Counted from the stretch's first letter, positions 1 through 6,800 are shown. The stretch is DNA of 25,179 bases from Phoenicibacter congonensis (GCA_030530045.1 JAUMVS010000008.1:1-25179), one strand, 5' to 3'. A program made the numbers and translations. Notes: generated by a model not told the origin, from the sequence alone.

Positions 1-74
1 GAAACTGTTGAGCCGTCGATTGATACTTCTACGCCAGCTGGAACAGTGATAGGCATTTTACCGATTCTAGACAT
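1..74 (-). CDS. rplF: 50S ribosomal protein L6, N-terminal fragment (cut by window edge)
   Basis: Only the first 24 codons are inside the window. They read MSRIGKMPITVPAGVEVSID, the conserved opening of L6, which binds 23S rRNA near the factor-binding site of the large subunit. The ATG is at 72-74 on the minus strand and is preceded by a strong G-rich Shine-Dalgarno (AAAGGGGG, 9 nt upstream). It lies 18 nt after the rpsH stop, so it continues the same operon. The rest of the gene lies to the left of the window. Confidence 0.95.
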   Translation of the reverse strand, partial: MSRIGKMPITVPAGVEVSIDGSTV

Positions 75-92
75 ATCTGCGCACCCCCTTTA

Positions 93-491
93 CTACCAAA
101 CATATGCAACAACTTCGCCGCCGATGCCCTTTGCACGAGCGTCGCGGTCAGCCATTACACCCTCTGAAGTTGAAATGATTGCAAGTCCCAAACCGCCGAG
201 AACGCGAGGAAGTTTGTCTTTTCCTGCGTAAATGCGAAGACCTGGCTTAGAAACGCGCTTGATTCCGCGCATTGTTTTCTCGCCATGAGGACCATACTTG
301 AGATTGATTTGGAGTGTTGCTCTTGGACTTCCCTCTACAACGTCATAGGAAGCGATGAAGCCTTCTTCATGCATAACACGAGCAACCTCTACGAGCTTTT
401 TGCTCGTTGGCATTGACACACTGTCTTTGCCTGCAGACTGCGCATTACGGATGCGCGTAAGCATGTCTGCAATTGGGTCTGTCATTGTCAT
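93..491 (-). CDS. rpsH: 30S ribosomal protein S8
   Basis: 132 residues, the normal size for S8, a primary binder of the 16S rRNA central domain. The start MTMTDPIADMLTRIRNAQ and the C-terminal segment STSEGVMADRDARAKGIGGEVVAYVW are family hallmarks. In E. coli S8 also represses the spc operon by binding its mRNA near rplE; whether that happens here is unknown, but structured gaps occur at rplX-rplE and just before rpsH. The start has an upstream AGAAGGGA Shine-Dalgarno. It lies between rpsZ and rplF in the standard spc order. Confidence 0.98.
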   Translation of the reverse strand: MTMTDPIADMLTRIRNAQSAGKDSVSMPTSKKLVEVARVMHEEGFIASYDVVEGSPRATLQINLKYGPHGEKTMRGIKRVSKPGLRIYAGKDKLPRVLGGLGLAIISTSEGVMADRDARAKGIGGEVVAYVW

Positions 492-523
492 TGTGATTCC
501 CTTCTAGTTATTGATGCACAATT

Positions 524-565
524 TGAGCGGTTCACTTTCATGCCCATAGCAAAAGTGCCTGCTCA
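524..565 (-). promoter_or_regulatory. two-part stem-loop in the rpsZ-rpsH gap
   Basis: On the minus strand the gap before rpsH can fold as an outer stem TGAGC/GCTCA (561-565 with 524-528) and an inner stem CACTTT/AAAGTG (552-557 with 533-538), separated by a small internal loop. No T-run follows, so it does not look like a terminator. It may be a processing or regulatory site ahead of rpsH. The stems are seen directly; the role is inferred. Confidence 0.4.
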
Positions 566-579
566 GTTGGTGCCAGCTT

Positions 580-765
580 TTACCAAGATGACTTGGTTAC
601 GCCTGGCAATTTGCCTTCGTTAGCAAGTTCTCTGAGACATACTCTGCAGAGACCAAACTTACGGAAATAGCCATGTGGACGTCCGCAACGGCTGCAGCGA
701 TTATACGCACGAGTCGAATACTTTGGTTCACGTTTGGCCTTGGCAATCATCGATTTTTTAGCCAT
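580..765 (-). CDS. rpsZ: 30S ribosomal protein S14, zinc-binding (type Z)
   Basis: 61 residues, the short zinc-containing form of S14 (the C+ form), which binds the head of the small subunit. Four cysteines at 24, 27, 40 and 43 form two CxxC pairs (CSRCG and CRVC), the expected zinc ribbon. Begins MAKKSMIAKAKREPKYSTRAYNRC. The AAGAAAGAAGGAAATTA stretch before the ATG supplies the Shine-Dalgarno. It sits between rplE and rpsH as usual, but the gap from rplE is unusually long (about 83 nt) and carries a terminator-like hairpin. Confidence 0.97.
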   Translation of the reverse strand: MAKKSMIAKAKREPKYSTRAYNRCSRCGRPHGYFRKFGLCRVCLRELANEGKLPGVTKSSW

Positions 766-806
766 TAATTTCCTTCTTTCTTAAAAAAAGTTTTTTGAAC
801 CTATCT

Positions 807-835
807 AAAACAGGCAGGACAAATGAGCCTGCCTG
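807..835 (-). terminator. terminator-like hairpin inside the operon (rplE-rpsZ gap)
   Basis: On the minus strand a perfect 8-bp stem CAGGCAGG/CCTGCCTG with a 9-nt loop (arms 828-835 and 811-818) is followed at once by TTTT. It lies 14 nt after the rplE stop. This is the form of a weak intrinsic terminator or attenuator and would lower expression of rpsZ, rpsH and rplF relative to rplE. A processing or mRNA-stability hairpin is also possible because the T-run is short. Confidence 0.55.
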
Positions 836-848
836 ATTTAAACCTAAC

Positions 849-1400
849 TTAGTTTGCCTTGAATGGGAAACCGAGTGCTTTCATGAGAGCCATTGCGCCC
901 TCATCGTCTTTAGCTGATGTAACGATTGTGATGTCCATACCACGAGTGCGGTCGATCTTCTCGTAATCAATCTCAGGGAAGATGAGCTGCTCAGTTACAC
1001 CAAATGTGTAGTTGCCGCGTCCATCAAAGCTTGTTGTTGACATGCCACGGAAGTCGCGGATTCTTGGAATAGCTGTTGATACAAGACGATCATAGAACTC
1101 CCACATGCGGTCACCACGAAGAGTTGCCTTGCAGCCAATTGCTTGTCCCTCACGAAGTTTGAAGGAAGCGATTGATTTCTTTGCACGGCAAATCATTGGT
1201 TGCTGACCAGTAATTTGTCTCATGTCTTCTACTGCATGATCGAGAATTTTATGATCAGAAGTAGCAGCACCAACGCCCATGTTAACTACGATTTTCTTCA
1301 GACGAGGAATGTCGTTAACATTTTTGATGCCGAGCTCTTTTGCGAGCTGATCACGAAGTTCGTTGTTGTACTTTTCTTTCAGTCTTGGCATATCAGCCAT
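849..1400 (-). CDS. rplE: 50S ribosomal protein L5
   Basis: 183 residues, normal for L5, which binds 5S rRNA and contacts P-site tRNA in the central protuberance. Typical segments are KIVVNMGVGAA, ITGQQPMICRAKKSIASFKLREGQ and the C-terminal DITIVTSAKDDEGAMALMKALGFPF. The start ATG at 1398-1400 has an AAGGAGAGATAAACG Shine-Dalgarno region. It is separated from rplX by 112 nt that hold a possible promoter and two hairpins, unlike the tight spacing in the first half of the operon. Confidence 0.98.
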   Translation of the reverse strand: MADMPRLKEKYNNELRDQLAKELGIKNVNDIPRLKKIVVNMGVGAATSDHKILDHAVEDMRQITGQQPMICRAKKSIASFKLREGQAIGCKATLRGDRMWEFYDRLVSTAIPRIRDFRGMSTTSFDGRGNYTFGVTEQLIFPEIDYEKIDRTRGMDITIVTSAKDDEGAMALMKALGFPFKAN

Positions 1401-1432
1401 CGTTTATCTCTCCTTAAATCTTGGTGAATTAA

Positions 1433-1523
1433 ACATCGGATTTCCGACCCGATGTCCCGCGTGAGGCGAGATACCTCGCACGGGCCAACTTGTTTATTAT
1501 ACTAAAAACAGACTATTTATCGA
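1433..1523 (-). promoter_or_regulatory. internal promoter and double-hairpin leader before rplE
   Basis: Minus strand: a perfect -10 box TATAAT (1496-1501) has a possible -35 TCGATA (1518-1523) 16 bp away, inside the last codons of rplX. Just after the expected start site come two hairpins. The first pairs CCCGTG and CGAG with CTCG and CGCGGG (1484 down to 1456). The second is a perfect 7-bp stem ACATCGG/CCGATGT (1449-1455 with 1433-1439). The rplX-rplE junction is close to where E. coli S8 binds to repress the spc operon, so an S8-responsive leader is a fair inference; I did not find a clear S8 site by eye. Confidence 0.45.
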
Positions 1524-1881
1524 TGTCTGCGCCACATTTTTTGCAGACACGAATTTTCTTGCCTTTTTCGTCACGACGACGAGCAGCTCTTGTCTTTTCG
1601 CCACATGATGGGCAAACAAGAGAAACGTTAGAAACGTTAAGTGGTGCCTCAACAGTTGAGATGCCACCCTGAGGGTTAGCCTGTGTAGGACGCATGGTCT
1701 TTCTTACAGTGTTGATTCCTTCAACAACAACTTTGTTCTGTGCAGGAATAACGCGAAGAACTTTACCCTTTTTGCCCTTATCTTTGCCAGCGAGAACCTC
1801 TACCTGGTCATCAGATTTAATTGGAAGGGTCTTAAACTTGGCAACTTTGCCTCTTGCGTTTTTACCAAACTTTACAGCCAT
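1513..1881 (-). CDS. rplX: 50S ribosomal protein L24 with C-terminal zinc ribbon
   Basis: 122 residues, longer than E. coli L24 (104). The KOW-type core (DDQVEVLAGKDKGKKGKVLRV, residues 24-44) is the assembly-initiating RNA-binding part. The C-terminus carries two cysteine pairs (C90/C93 and C113/C116), a zinc-ribbon-like tail seen in many Gram-positive L24 proteins. The operon's second zinc-type ribosomal protein is S14. The gene follows rplN after 14 nt. Start MAVKFGKNARGKVAKFK, with an AAGGAGTGAACA Shine-Dalgarno. Confidence 0.97.
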   Translation of the reverse strand: MAVKFGKNARGKVAKFKTLPIKSDDQVEVLAGKDKGKKGKVLRVIPAQNKVVVEGINTVRKTMRPTQANPQGGISTVEAPLNVSNVSLVCPSCGEKTRAARRRDEKGKKIRVCKKCGADIDK

Positions 1882-1895
1882 TGTTCACTCCTTCC

Positions 1896-2264
1896 TTAAA
1901 GCGTCTCAGGTGCCAAAGACACGATCTTCATGTATTTCTTGTCGCGGAGCTCACGAGCAACCGGTCCAAAAATACGTGTTCCACGAGGAGTTCCATCCTG
2001 GTTAATCAAAACGCAAGCGTTCTGGTCAAAGCGGATGTAGGAACCATCGTCGCGGCGAACCTGTTTTTTAGTTCTAACGATTACGCAGCGAACAACGTCA
2101 CCCTTTTTAACAGCTCCGTTAGGAATAGCTTCTTTTACAGCGCAAATAATTACATCACCAATTCCGGCATATCTTCTTTTAGATCCTCCGAGAACTTTGA
2201 TGCATTGCACTTTGCGAGCGCCGCTGTTGTCAGCGACCTGCAAGTATGATTGCATTTGTATCAT
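1896..2264 (-). CDS. rplN: 50S ribosomal protein L14
   Basis: 122 residues, exactly typical. MIQMQSYLQVADNSGARKVQCIKVLGG is the canonical L14 opening and RIFGPVARELRDKKYMKIVSLAPE the canonical end. L14 sits at the subunit interface and forms bridges to 16S rRNA. It lies between rpsQ and rplX in the standard order. An internal ATG three codons in is possible, but family alignment favours the first. Confidence 0.98.
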   Translation of the reverse strand: MIQMQSYLQVADNSGARKVQCIKVLGGSKRRYAGIGDVIICAVKEAIPNGAVKKGDVVRCVIVRTKKQVRRDDGSYIRFDQNACVLINQDGTPRGTRIFGPVARELRDKKYMKIVSLAPETL

Positions 2265-2307
2265 TTTTGACCTCTTTGTTCTTAAAAATTAATAATGCAA
2301 AAATGCA

Positions 2308-2580
2308 CTATTTAGCCTTCTCGATGATGTCTAATAATCTCCAGCGCTTGAGTTTAGAGATTGGACGAGTCTCAGCGATGTGTACGCGGTCGCCAACTCC
2401 AGCCTCATTTTTCTCGTCATGAGCGTGATACTTCTTTGTAGAAGTCATCATCTTTCCATAAACTGGATGTGGTTTATCACTCTGAACCTCGACAACGATT
2501 GTCTTGTCGCCTGCAGCAGAAACAACTATGCCCTGGCGGACCTTGCGGTGGTTGCGAGTTACTTGTTCTTCAGTAGCCAT
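2308..2580 (-). CDS. rpsQ: 30S ribosomal protein S17
   Basis: 90 residues, one OB-fold, an early-binding 5'-domain protein of 16S rRNA. Recognised by RKVRQGIVVSAAGDKTIVVEVQSDKPHPVYGKMMTSTKKYHAHDE and VGDRVHIAETRPISKLKRWRLLDIIEKA. A short N-terminal extension (MATEEQVTRNH) precedes the core, as in other Actinobacteria. The AGGAGGTGTGAAGAGTA before ATG is a near-ideal Shine-Dalgarno. It follows rpmC after 15 nt. Confidence 0.98.
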   Translation of the reverse strand: MATEEQVTRNHRKVRQGIVVSAAGDKTIVVEVQSDKPHPVYGKMMTSTKKYHAHDEKNEAGVGDRVHIAETRPISKLKRWRLLDIIEKAK

Positions 2581-2595
2581 TACTCTTCACACCTC

Positions 2596-2793
2596 CTATT
2601 GCGCGTTGATTTCTCTTGCTCTAATCTCGGTGAGAATGCGAGCAATGTCTTTTTTTACTTGAGCAGCGCGAGCTGTGTTATCGAGCTGACTTGTAGCCAT
2701 TTGAAAACGAAGATTAAAAAGCTCTGTGCGGTTTTCTGCCAATTTAGCTTTGAGATCTTCAGATGTGAGTTCTCTTACTTCACTAGGTTTCAT
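2596..2793 (-). CDS. rpmC: 50S ribosomal protein L29
   Basis: 65 residues forming a two-helix hairpin near the peptide exit tunnel, where signal recognition particle and trigger factor dock in known ribosomes. Shows MKPSEVRELTSEDLKAKLAENRTELFNLRFQMATSQLDNTARAAQVKKDIARILTEIR, a textbook L29. The ATG directly follows the rplP stop (TAAATG, no gap), which suggests translational coupling. A GAAAGGAGGCC Shine-Dalgarno lies in the end of rplP. Confidence 0.97.
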   Translation of the reverse strand: MKPSEVRELTSEDLKAKLAENRTELFNLRFQMATSQLDNTARAAQVKKDIARILTEIRAREINAQ

Positions 2794-3231
2794 TTAGGCC
2801 TCCTTTCCTGCGCTAGCCTGTTGTGCTTCGCGAGTTACGATCTTGCATTTAACAGGCAACTTCATTGCAGCAAGTCGAAGAGCCTCTTTAGCGACAGATT
2901 CTTCAACACCGTCGATTTCAAACATGATGCGTCCAGGTTTTACAACCGCTACCCAATACTCAGGAGCGCCCTTACCTTTACCCATTCTAGTTTCTGCTGG
3001 TTTCTTAGAAACTGGTTTGTCAGGGAAGATTGTGATCCAAACGCGACCACCACGCTTCATATGACGAGTCATTGCAATACGAGCAGCTTCAATCTGGCGA
3101 TTTGTAATCCAGTGACGCTCGGTTGTTGCAAGGCCATATGAGCCAAAGGACAGATTAGTGCCGCCCTTGGCGTTGCCCCTCATGGAGCCACGTTGCACTT
3201 TTCTGTGCTTAACACGTCTTGGCAATAACAT
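2794..3231 (-). CDS. rplP: 50S ribosomal protein L16
   Basis: 145 residues. Organises the A-site tRNA region of 23S rRNA. Begins MLLPRRVKHRKVQRGSMRGNAKGGTNLSFGSYGL and contains the conserved GKGKGAPEYWVAVVKPGRIMFEIDGV stretch. Its ATG overlaps the rpsC stop by one base (TAATG), so the two are probably translationally coupled. The extra C-terminal residues (REAQQASAGKEA) are variable in the family. Confidence 0.98.
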   Translation of the reverse strand: MLLPRRVKHRKVQRGSMRGNAKGGTNLSFGSYGLATTERHWITNRQIEAARIAMTRHMKRGGRVWITIFPDKPVSKKPAETRMGKGKGAPEYWVAVVKPGRIMFEIDGVEESVAKEALRLAAMKLPVKCKIVTREAQQASAGKEA

Positions 3232-3953
3232 TATTTCTGCCTCCGATTCTCGTTTCCACGGCGTCCACCATTGCGACCGCGGTTGTTGCGTCCAGAGCCT
3301 TCCAAAGTTGGATCAGAGTACTTTTGACCAGGCATAACGTCGCCATGGTAAATCCAAACTTGTACACCAATAGCACCCATCTGAGTGTTTGCTGTGCTGA
3401 AACCGTAATCGATTTTTGCACGAAGAGTTTGCAGAGGCACGCGGCCTTCGCGGTACCACTCACGACGGCTCATCTCAGCACCACCGAGACGACCAGAGCA
3501 TTGGATTCTGATTCCTTCAGCTCCGCTGTTGCGAGCTGATTGAACTGCTTTTCTCATTGCACGTCTAAATGCAACACGGCCTTCGAGCTGTGAGCAAATT
3601 GTTTGTGCAACCAGGTTTGCGTCGATTTCAGGGCGACGAACCTCAACAACATCAACGCTTACCTTGCCTTCAGCGATCTTTTGGAGTTCCTTGCGAAGAA
3701 CGTCGATGTCTGCGCCTTTCTTTCCAATGATTACGCCTGGGCGAGCAGTTTTGATGGTGATTCTAACGTTCTCACCAGTTCTCTCGATGTCAACTTTTGA
3801 AACAGCTGCATCTTTGAGTTTCTTCTCAATGTAGGAACGAAGCTTAAGGTCGTTCTCGAGAAGTGCCGCATAGTTTTTATCCGCATACCAGCGACTTTTC
3901 CAATTTTCAGTAATTCCAAGGCGGAATCCTGTAGGGCATACTTTTTGACCCAT
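3231..3953 (-). CDS. rpsC: 30S ribosomal protein S3
   Basis: 240 residues. Lines the mRNA entry tunnel of the small subunit. N-terminal MGQKVCPTGFRLGITENWKSRWYA, then a KH type-2 domain with the GxxG loop at G77-KK-G80 (IIGKKGADID), then the C-terminal S3 domain (IRIQCSGRLGGAEMSRREWYREGRVPLQTLRAKIDYG). The basic tail rich in Arg, Asn and Gly after residue 215 is disordered-looking and variable in the family. It starts 3 nt after rplV ends and overlaps rplP by one base. Confidence 0.98.
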   Translation of the reverse strand: MGQKVCPTGFRLGITENWKSRWYADKNYAALLENDLKLRSYIEKKLKDAAVSKVDIERTGENVRITIKTARPGVIIGKKGADIDVLRKELQKIAEGKVSVDVVEVRRPEIDANLVAQTICSQLEGRVAFRRAMRKAVQSARNSGAEGIRIQCSGRLGGAEMSRREWYREGRVPLQTLRAKIDYGFSTANTQMGAIGVQVWIYHGDVMPGQKYSDPTLEGSGRNNRGRNGGRRGNENRRQK

Positions 3954-3956
3954 GTC

Positions 3957-4328
3957 CTAAGCCTCCTTGCCACTTGCGACTGTGATTTTAATGTGGGAAG
4001 TGCGCTTGTTAATGCGGCTTGCGCTTCCCTTTGCGCGAGGGCGAATTCTTTTAATGGTTGGGCCCTCATCAGCAACTGCAGTTTTAACAACGAGAGTTGA
4101 CTCAAGAAGGCCATTGTTGTTAACTGCGTTTGCAACTGCGCTGTTTAAAGTCTTCAAGACGACTTCAGAGATTGCACGCTCTGAGAATTGAAGAATCTCA
4201 CGAGCTTCTGCAACAGATTTACCTCTAACAAGATCCAAAACGATGCGAGCTTTTCTTGGAGAAACTCTCACGAATTTAGAAGTAGAAGTAGCTTCGTTTG
4301 GGTTAACTGTTCTTTTAGTTTTTGCCAT
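3957..4328 (-). CDS. rplV: 50S ribosomal protein L22
   Basis: 123 residues. L22 lines the exit tunnel with its long beta-hairpin loop, a site of macrolide-resistance mutations in other bacteria. Shows SPRKARIVLDLVRGKSVAEAREILQFSERAISEVVLKTLNSAVANA and the hairpin RIRPRAKGSASRINKRTSHIKITV. A 16-residue N-terminal extension (MAKTKRTVNPNEATST) precedes the conserved core, as in several Coriobacteria-like sequences from memory. An AAGGAGGAGTAAC Shine-Dalgarno supports the ATG. Confidence 0.98.
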   Translation of the reverse strand: MAKTKRTVNPNEATSTSKFVRVSPRKARIVLDLVRGKSVAEAREILQFSERAISEVVLKTLNSAVANAVNNNGLLESTLVVKTAVADEGPTIKRIRPRAKGSASRINKRTSHIKITVASGKEA

Positions 4329-4343
4329 GTTACTCCTCCTTCA

Positions 4344-4610
4344 CTATTTTCTCTTGTCAGCGTGGCCGCGGAATGTGCGTGTTGGTGCGAATTCACCAAG
4401 CTTGTGGCCAACCATTGACTCTGTTACATAAACTGGTACGTGCTTGCGACCGTCGTGCACTGCAATTGTGTGTCCAACCATCTCTGGGAAGATTGTTGAA
4501 GAGCGCGACCAGGTCTTGACAACTTGTTTGTCATTTTCGTCGTTCATCTTCTGGATTCTCTCAAGAAGACGGATCTCGACGAAAGGTCCTTTTTTCAAAC
4601 TTCTGCTCAA
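4344..4610 (-). CDS. rpsS: 30S ribosomal protein S19
   Basis: 88 residues. A head protein contacting 16S helix 42 and S13. Opens MSRSLKKGPFVEIRLLERIQKMND and has the conserved VKTWSRSSTIFPEMVGHTIAVHDGRKHVPVYVTESMVGHKLGEFAPTRTFRGH block. Located between rplB and rplV as in nearly all bacteria. Only 23 nt separate it from rplB. Confidence 0.98.
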   Translation of the reverse strand: MSRSLKKGPFVEIRLLERIQKMNDENDKQVVKTWSRSSTIFPEMVGHTIAVHDGRKHVPVYVTESMVGHKLGEFAPTRTFRGHADKRK

Positions 4611-4633
4611 AATTTTCTCCTTAAACCTTTGCG

Positions 4634-5464
4634 CTATTTCTTGCGACGACGGATGATGAGCTTCTGTGAAGCCTTCTTCTTGTTACGTGTGCGGTGACCC
4701 TTAGCAGGCTGACCCCAAGGTGAAACTGGGTGACGACCAGCAGATTTGTTCTTGCCCTCACCACCACCATGTGGGTGGTCGACTGGGTTCATTACAGTAC
4801 CACGAACTGTTGGACGAATGCCCTTCCAACGGTTACGACCAGCTTTGCCGATCTTGATGTTGGAGTGCTCTCCGTTGCCAACTTCGCCGACTGTTGCACG
4901 GCAAGTCAAAAGAACGCGTCTCATTTCTGAGGAAGGCATACGAAGGATAGCGTATTTGCCTTCTTTACCCATCAACTGGATAGAAGCACCAGCTGATCTT
5001 GCCATCGAAGCACCTTTGCCAGGCTGAAGCTCGACGCAGTGAATCAATGTACCAACTGGAATGTTCTCAAGTGGAAGTGCGTTACCAGGCTTAATGTCGG
5101 CATCAGGACCGCTAACTACGGTGTCGCCAACTTTGAGGCCTTTAGGTTGAATGATGTATCTCTTCTCACCGTCTGCATAGTGCAAAAGAGCGATGCGAGA
5201 TGTGCGGTTTGGGTCGTACTCAATTGTGGCTACCTTTGCTGGTACGCCATCCTTGTTACGCTTGAAATCGATTACACGATAACGTGCATGATTTCCGCCA
5301 CCCTTGTGACGGCAGGTAATGCGACCATAGTTGTTGCGGCCTGCTTTCTTAGGCTTCTTCGCAAGGAGCGATTTTTCAGGCTTTGAAGTTGTGATGTCTT
5401 CAAAGTCAGAAACCATCTGAAAGCGGCGTCCAGGGCTGGTCGGCTTGTAATTCCTGATTCCCAC
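4634..5464 (-). CDS. rplB: 50S ribosomal protein L2
   Basis: 276 residues. L2 is needed for subunit association and peptidyl transfer. The conserved HPHGGG motif is at residues 230-235 (H230 matches the E. coli H229 implicated near the active centre). N-terminal MGIRNYKPTSPGRRFQMVSDFEDIT is typical of Gram-positives. The start codon is GTG at 5462-5464, with only a weak purine-rich stretch (AAAGAAAGTGAG) upstream. In the standard S10 operon this gene follows rplW; here nothing ribosomal precedes it, and it appears to head its own transcript. Confidence 0.98.
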   Translation of the reverse strand: MGIRNYKPTSPGRRFQMVSDFEDITTSKPEKSLLAKKPKKAGRNNYGRITCRHKGGGNHARYRVIDFKRNKDGVPAKVATIEYDPNRTSRIALLHYADGEKRYIIQPKGLKVGDTVVSGPDADIKPGNALPLENIPVGTLIHCVELQPGKGASMARSAGASIQLMGKEGKYAILRMPSSEMRRVLLTCRATVGEVGNGEHSNIKIGKAGRNRWKGIRPTVRGTVMNPVDHPHGGGEGKNKSAGRHPVSPWGQPAKGHRTRNKKKASQKLIIRRRKK

Positions 5465-5638
5465 TGTTACTCACTTTCTTTGTCTTGACGCAAAACTAAT
5501 AAATTGCGTCCCTCTTAAAAATCTTTGATAGCGATCGCCAATGAAGCAGATAAAGAGGCTGTCTACCTTGACACCGCCTATCAACACGTCCGGGCGTGTC
5601 CACCCTATCATTAGACGCGACTATTTAGTTTATCACAA
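5465..5638 (-). promoter_or_regulatory. rplB promoter and structured leader
   Basis: Minus strand: -35 TTGTGA (5633-5638), 17-bp spacer, -10 TCTAAT (5610-5615), giving a leader of about 140 nt before the rplB GTG. The leader can form a small hairpin ACACG/CGTGT (5595-5599 with 5584-5588) and, near the start codon, a 7-bp hairpin GACGCAA/TTGCGTC (5504-5510 with 5487-5493, 10-nt loop). No coding sequence for L23 is visible. The structure fits a ribosomal-protein autoregulatory leader, but I cannot assign it to a known Rfam class by eye. Confidence 0.5.
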
Positions 5639-5685
5639 GAAACAACCCGTTTTAAAAGTATTTTTTAAAGATTGAAAGACTTTTT

Positions 5686-5725
5686 AAGAAAGAAATTTTG
5701 AAGCTCTAAATTTAACTTCAAAATT
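5686..5725 (-). terminator. intrinsic terminator of the trk operon
   Basis: A perfect 10-bp stem AATTTTGAAG/CTTCAAAATT on the minus strand (5716-5725 with 5694-5703, 12-nt loop) starts 2 nt after the trkA stop and is followed by the T-rich run TCTTTCTT. The stem is AT-rich, but its position and symmetry make it a likely end of the trk transcript. It also separates that transcript from the rplB promoter. Confidence 0.65.
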
Positions 5726-5727
5726 GC

Positions 5728-6399
5728 TTAACCCAAAGAGCTAAATGCAAGACGAACTTGCGGAATTAAAGAACGATCAGAAACTACAATGACTTGGTCT
5801 CCAGGGAACAAAACGTAGTCGTCGTTACCAATTTCTGGACCTTCTTCAGTTTCAACTGCAACCCAGCGAGCACCTTCTGGCAACTCGATGTCGCCAAGTT
5901 TCACACCTTCCCCATTCAAGCTTTTCTTATGCGGAATGGAATATTCGCTCAAAATAATGTCACCATGAGTCAAGGTTGACGTGATTGAAACGCTGCCGTG
6001 AAGCGCTTCTTCTAGAATCAAAGAGCCAATGAGGTTTGTGGTTGAAACGCACTCAATGCCAAGTTCGCGGAAAATGCGCAAGTTGCGAGGGCTGTTAACA
6101 CGAGCGATAACGCGAGGCACGTCGTAGAGCTGATCGGCCAGCTCGCAAGCTACTAGGTTTGTTTCGTCCTGGCCTGTGCTTGCCACAAAAACATCGGCGC
6201 GACTAATGCCAGCATCTTGCAAAATTGAAAGTTCGCAGCAATCCCCATTAATTAAAAGGAAGCGTCCTTCAATAAATTCGCTTAAAAACTCGCAAGCCGA
6301 CTCACTCTTTTCAATGATTGCAACGTCATGATTGTTCTCCATCATTGTTGCGGCGAGATAGGAGCCGATTTTGCCGCCGCCAGCAATCACTACATACAT
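5728..6399 (-). CDS. TrkA-family K+ uptake regulator, RCK_N plus TrkA_C
   Basis: 223 residues. N-terminal Rossmann RCK domain with GxGxxG at residues 7-12 (AGGGKIGSYLA) and an acidic E30 at the end of beta-2 (VAIIE), then a C-terminal TrkA_C-like ligand-binding domain (about 140-223, with VKLGDIELPEGARWVAVE and PGDQVIVVSD). Such cytosolic proteins gate Trk/Ktr potassium transporters in response to nucleotides or c-di-AMP. Its ATG overlaps the upstream TrkA-like gene by 10 nt. The pair resembles the CeoB/CeoC arrangement of Actinobacteria. No TrkH/KtrB membrane subunit is in the window, so the partner must be encoded elsewhere. Confidence 0.9.
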   Translation of the reverse strand: MYVVIAGGGKIGSYLAATMMENNHDVAIIEKSESACEFLSEFIEGRFLLINGDCCELSILQDAGISRADVFVASTGQDETNLVACELADQLYDVPRVIARVNSPRNLRIFRELGIECVSTTNLIGSLILEEALHGSVSITSTLTHGDIILSEYSIPHKKSLNGEGVKLGDIELPEGARWVAVETEEGPEIGNDDYVLFPGDQVIVVSDRSLIPQVRLAFSSLG

Positions 6400-6800
6400 G
6401 TCTTTTCAACCTTCTTCATGATTGCCTTTGCGATGAGAGTTGTGCCACAGATGTAGTCGATGCCAAGCTTCTCGTAAACTTCGAGGCGAGTTGGATTGTA
6501 GAGGCGCGCGATTACGCGATCAACATCGCACAAGCGTTTTGCGACCTCGCAGCACATCAAATTAACATTATCGCTCTGGGTGCATGCAACGACGATGTCG
6601 GCATCGTCAGAACCTGCCTTTTCAAGGGTGTCAACGTCAAAGCCAAGGCCAAGCACTTTAATTCCGTTAAAGTCACTACCCAAGGCATCGAACGATGACA
6701 GGTTTTTATCGATGCACGAAACGTTGTGACCCTGCAGCGAAAGACCTTCCGCTAGCTGGGAACCAACGCGTCCACAACCTATGACGATAATGTTGCTCAT
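6390..6800 (-). CDS. TrkA-family protein, RCK_N domain only
   Basis: 136 residues. One Rossmann RCK_N domain with GCGRVG at 8-13 and D31 after beta-2 (VSCIDKN), matching an NAD-binding RCK. It has no TrkA_C domain, and the length is about one full RCK_N, so it is a natural single-domain protein rather than a truncation. It probably forms a mixed complex with the next gene product, which overlaps it by 10 nt. No Shine-Dalgarno precedes the ATG (6798-6800); the 10 nt upstream are CTTTTAAATC and before them is TATAAT, so the message is nearly leaderless. Confidence 0.88.
   Translation of the reverse strand: MSNIIVIGCGRVGSQLAEGLSLQGHNVSCIDKNLSSFDALGSDFNGIKVLGLGFDVDTLEKAGSDDADIVVACTQSDNVNLMCCEVAKRLCDVDRVIARLYNPTRLEVYEKLGIDYICGTTLIAKAIMKKVEKTCM

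Noticed and set aside
2380..3141. 253-codon plus-strand frame across rpsQ, rpmC and rplP
   Set aside because: It is antisense to three ribosomal protein genes; its composition is typical of a reverse-frame artefact.
5530..5540. GCGATCGC palindrome in the rplB leader
   Set aside because: A single 8-base palindrome that resembles the cyanobacterial HIP1; one copy is no evidence of a repeat family.
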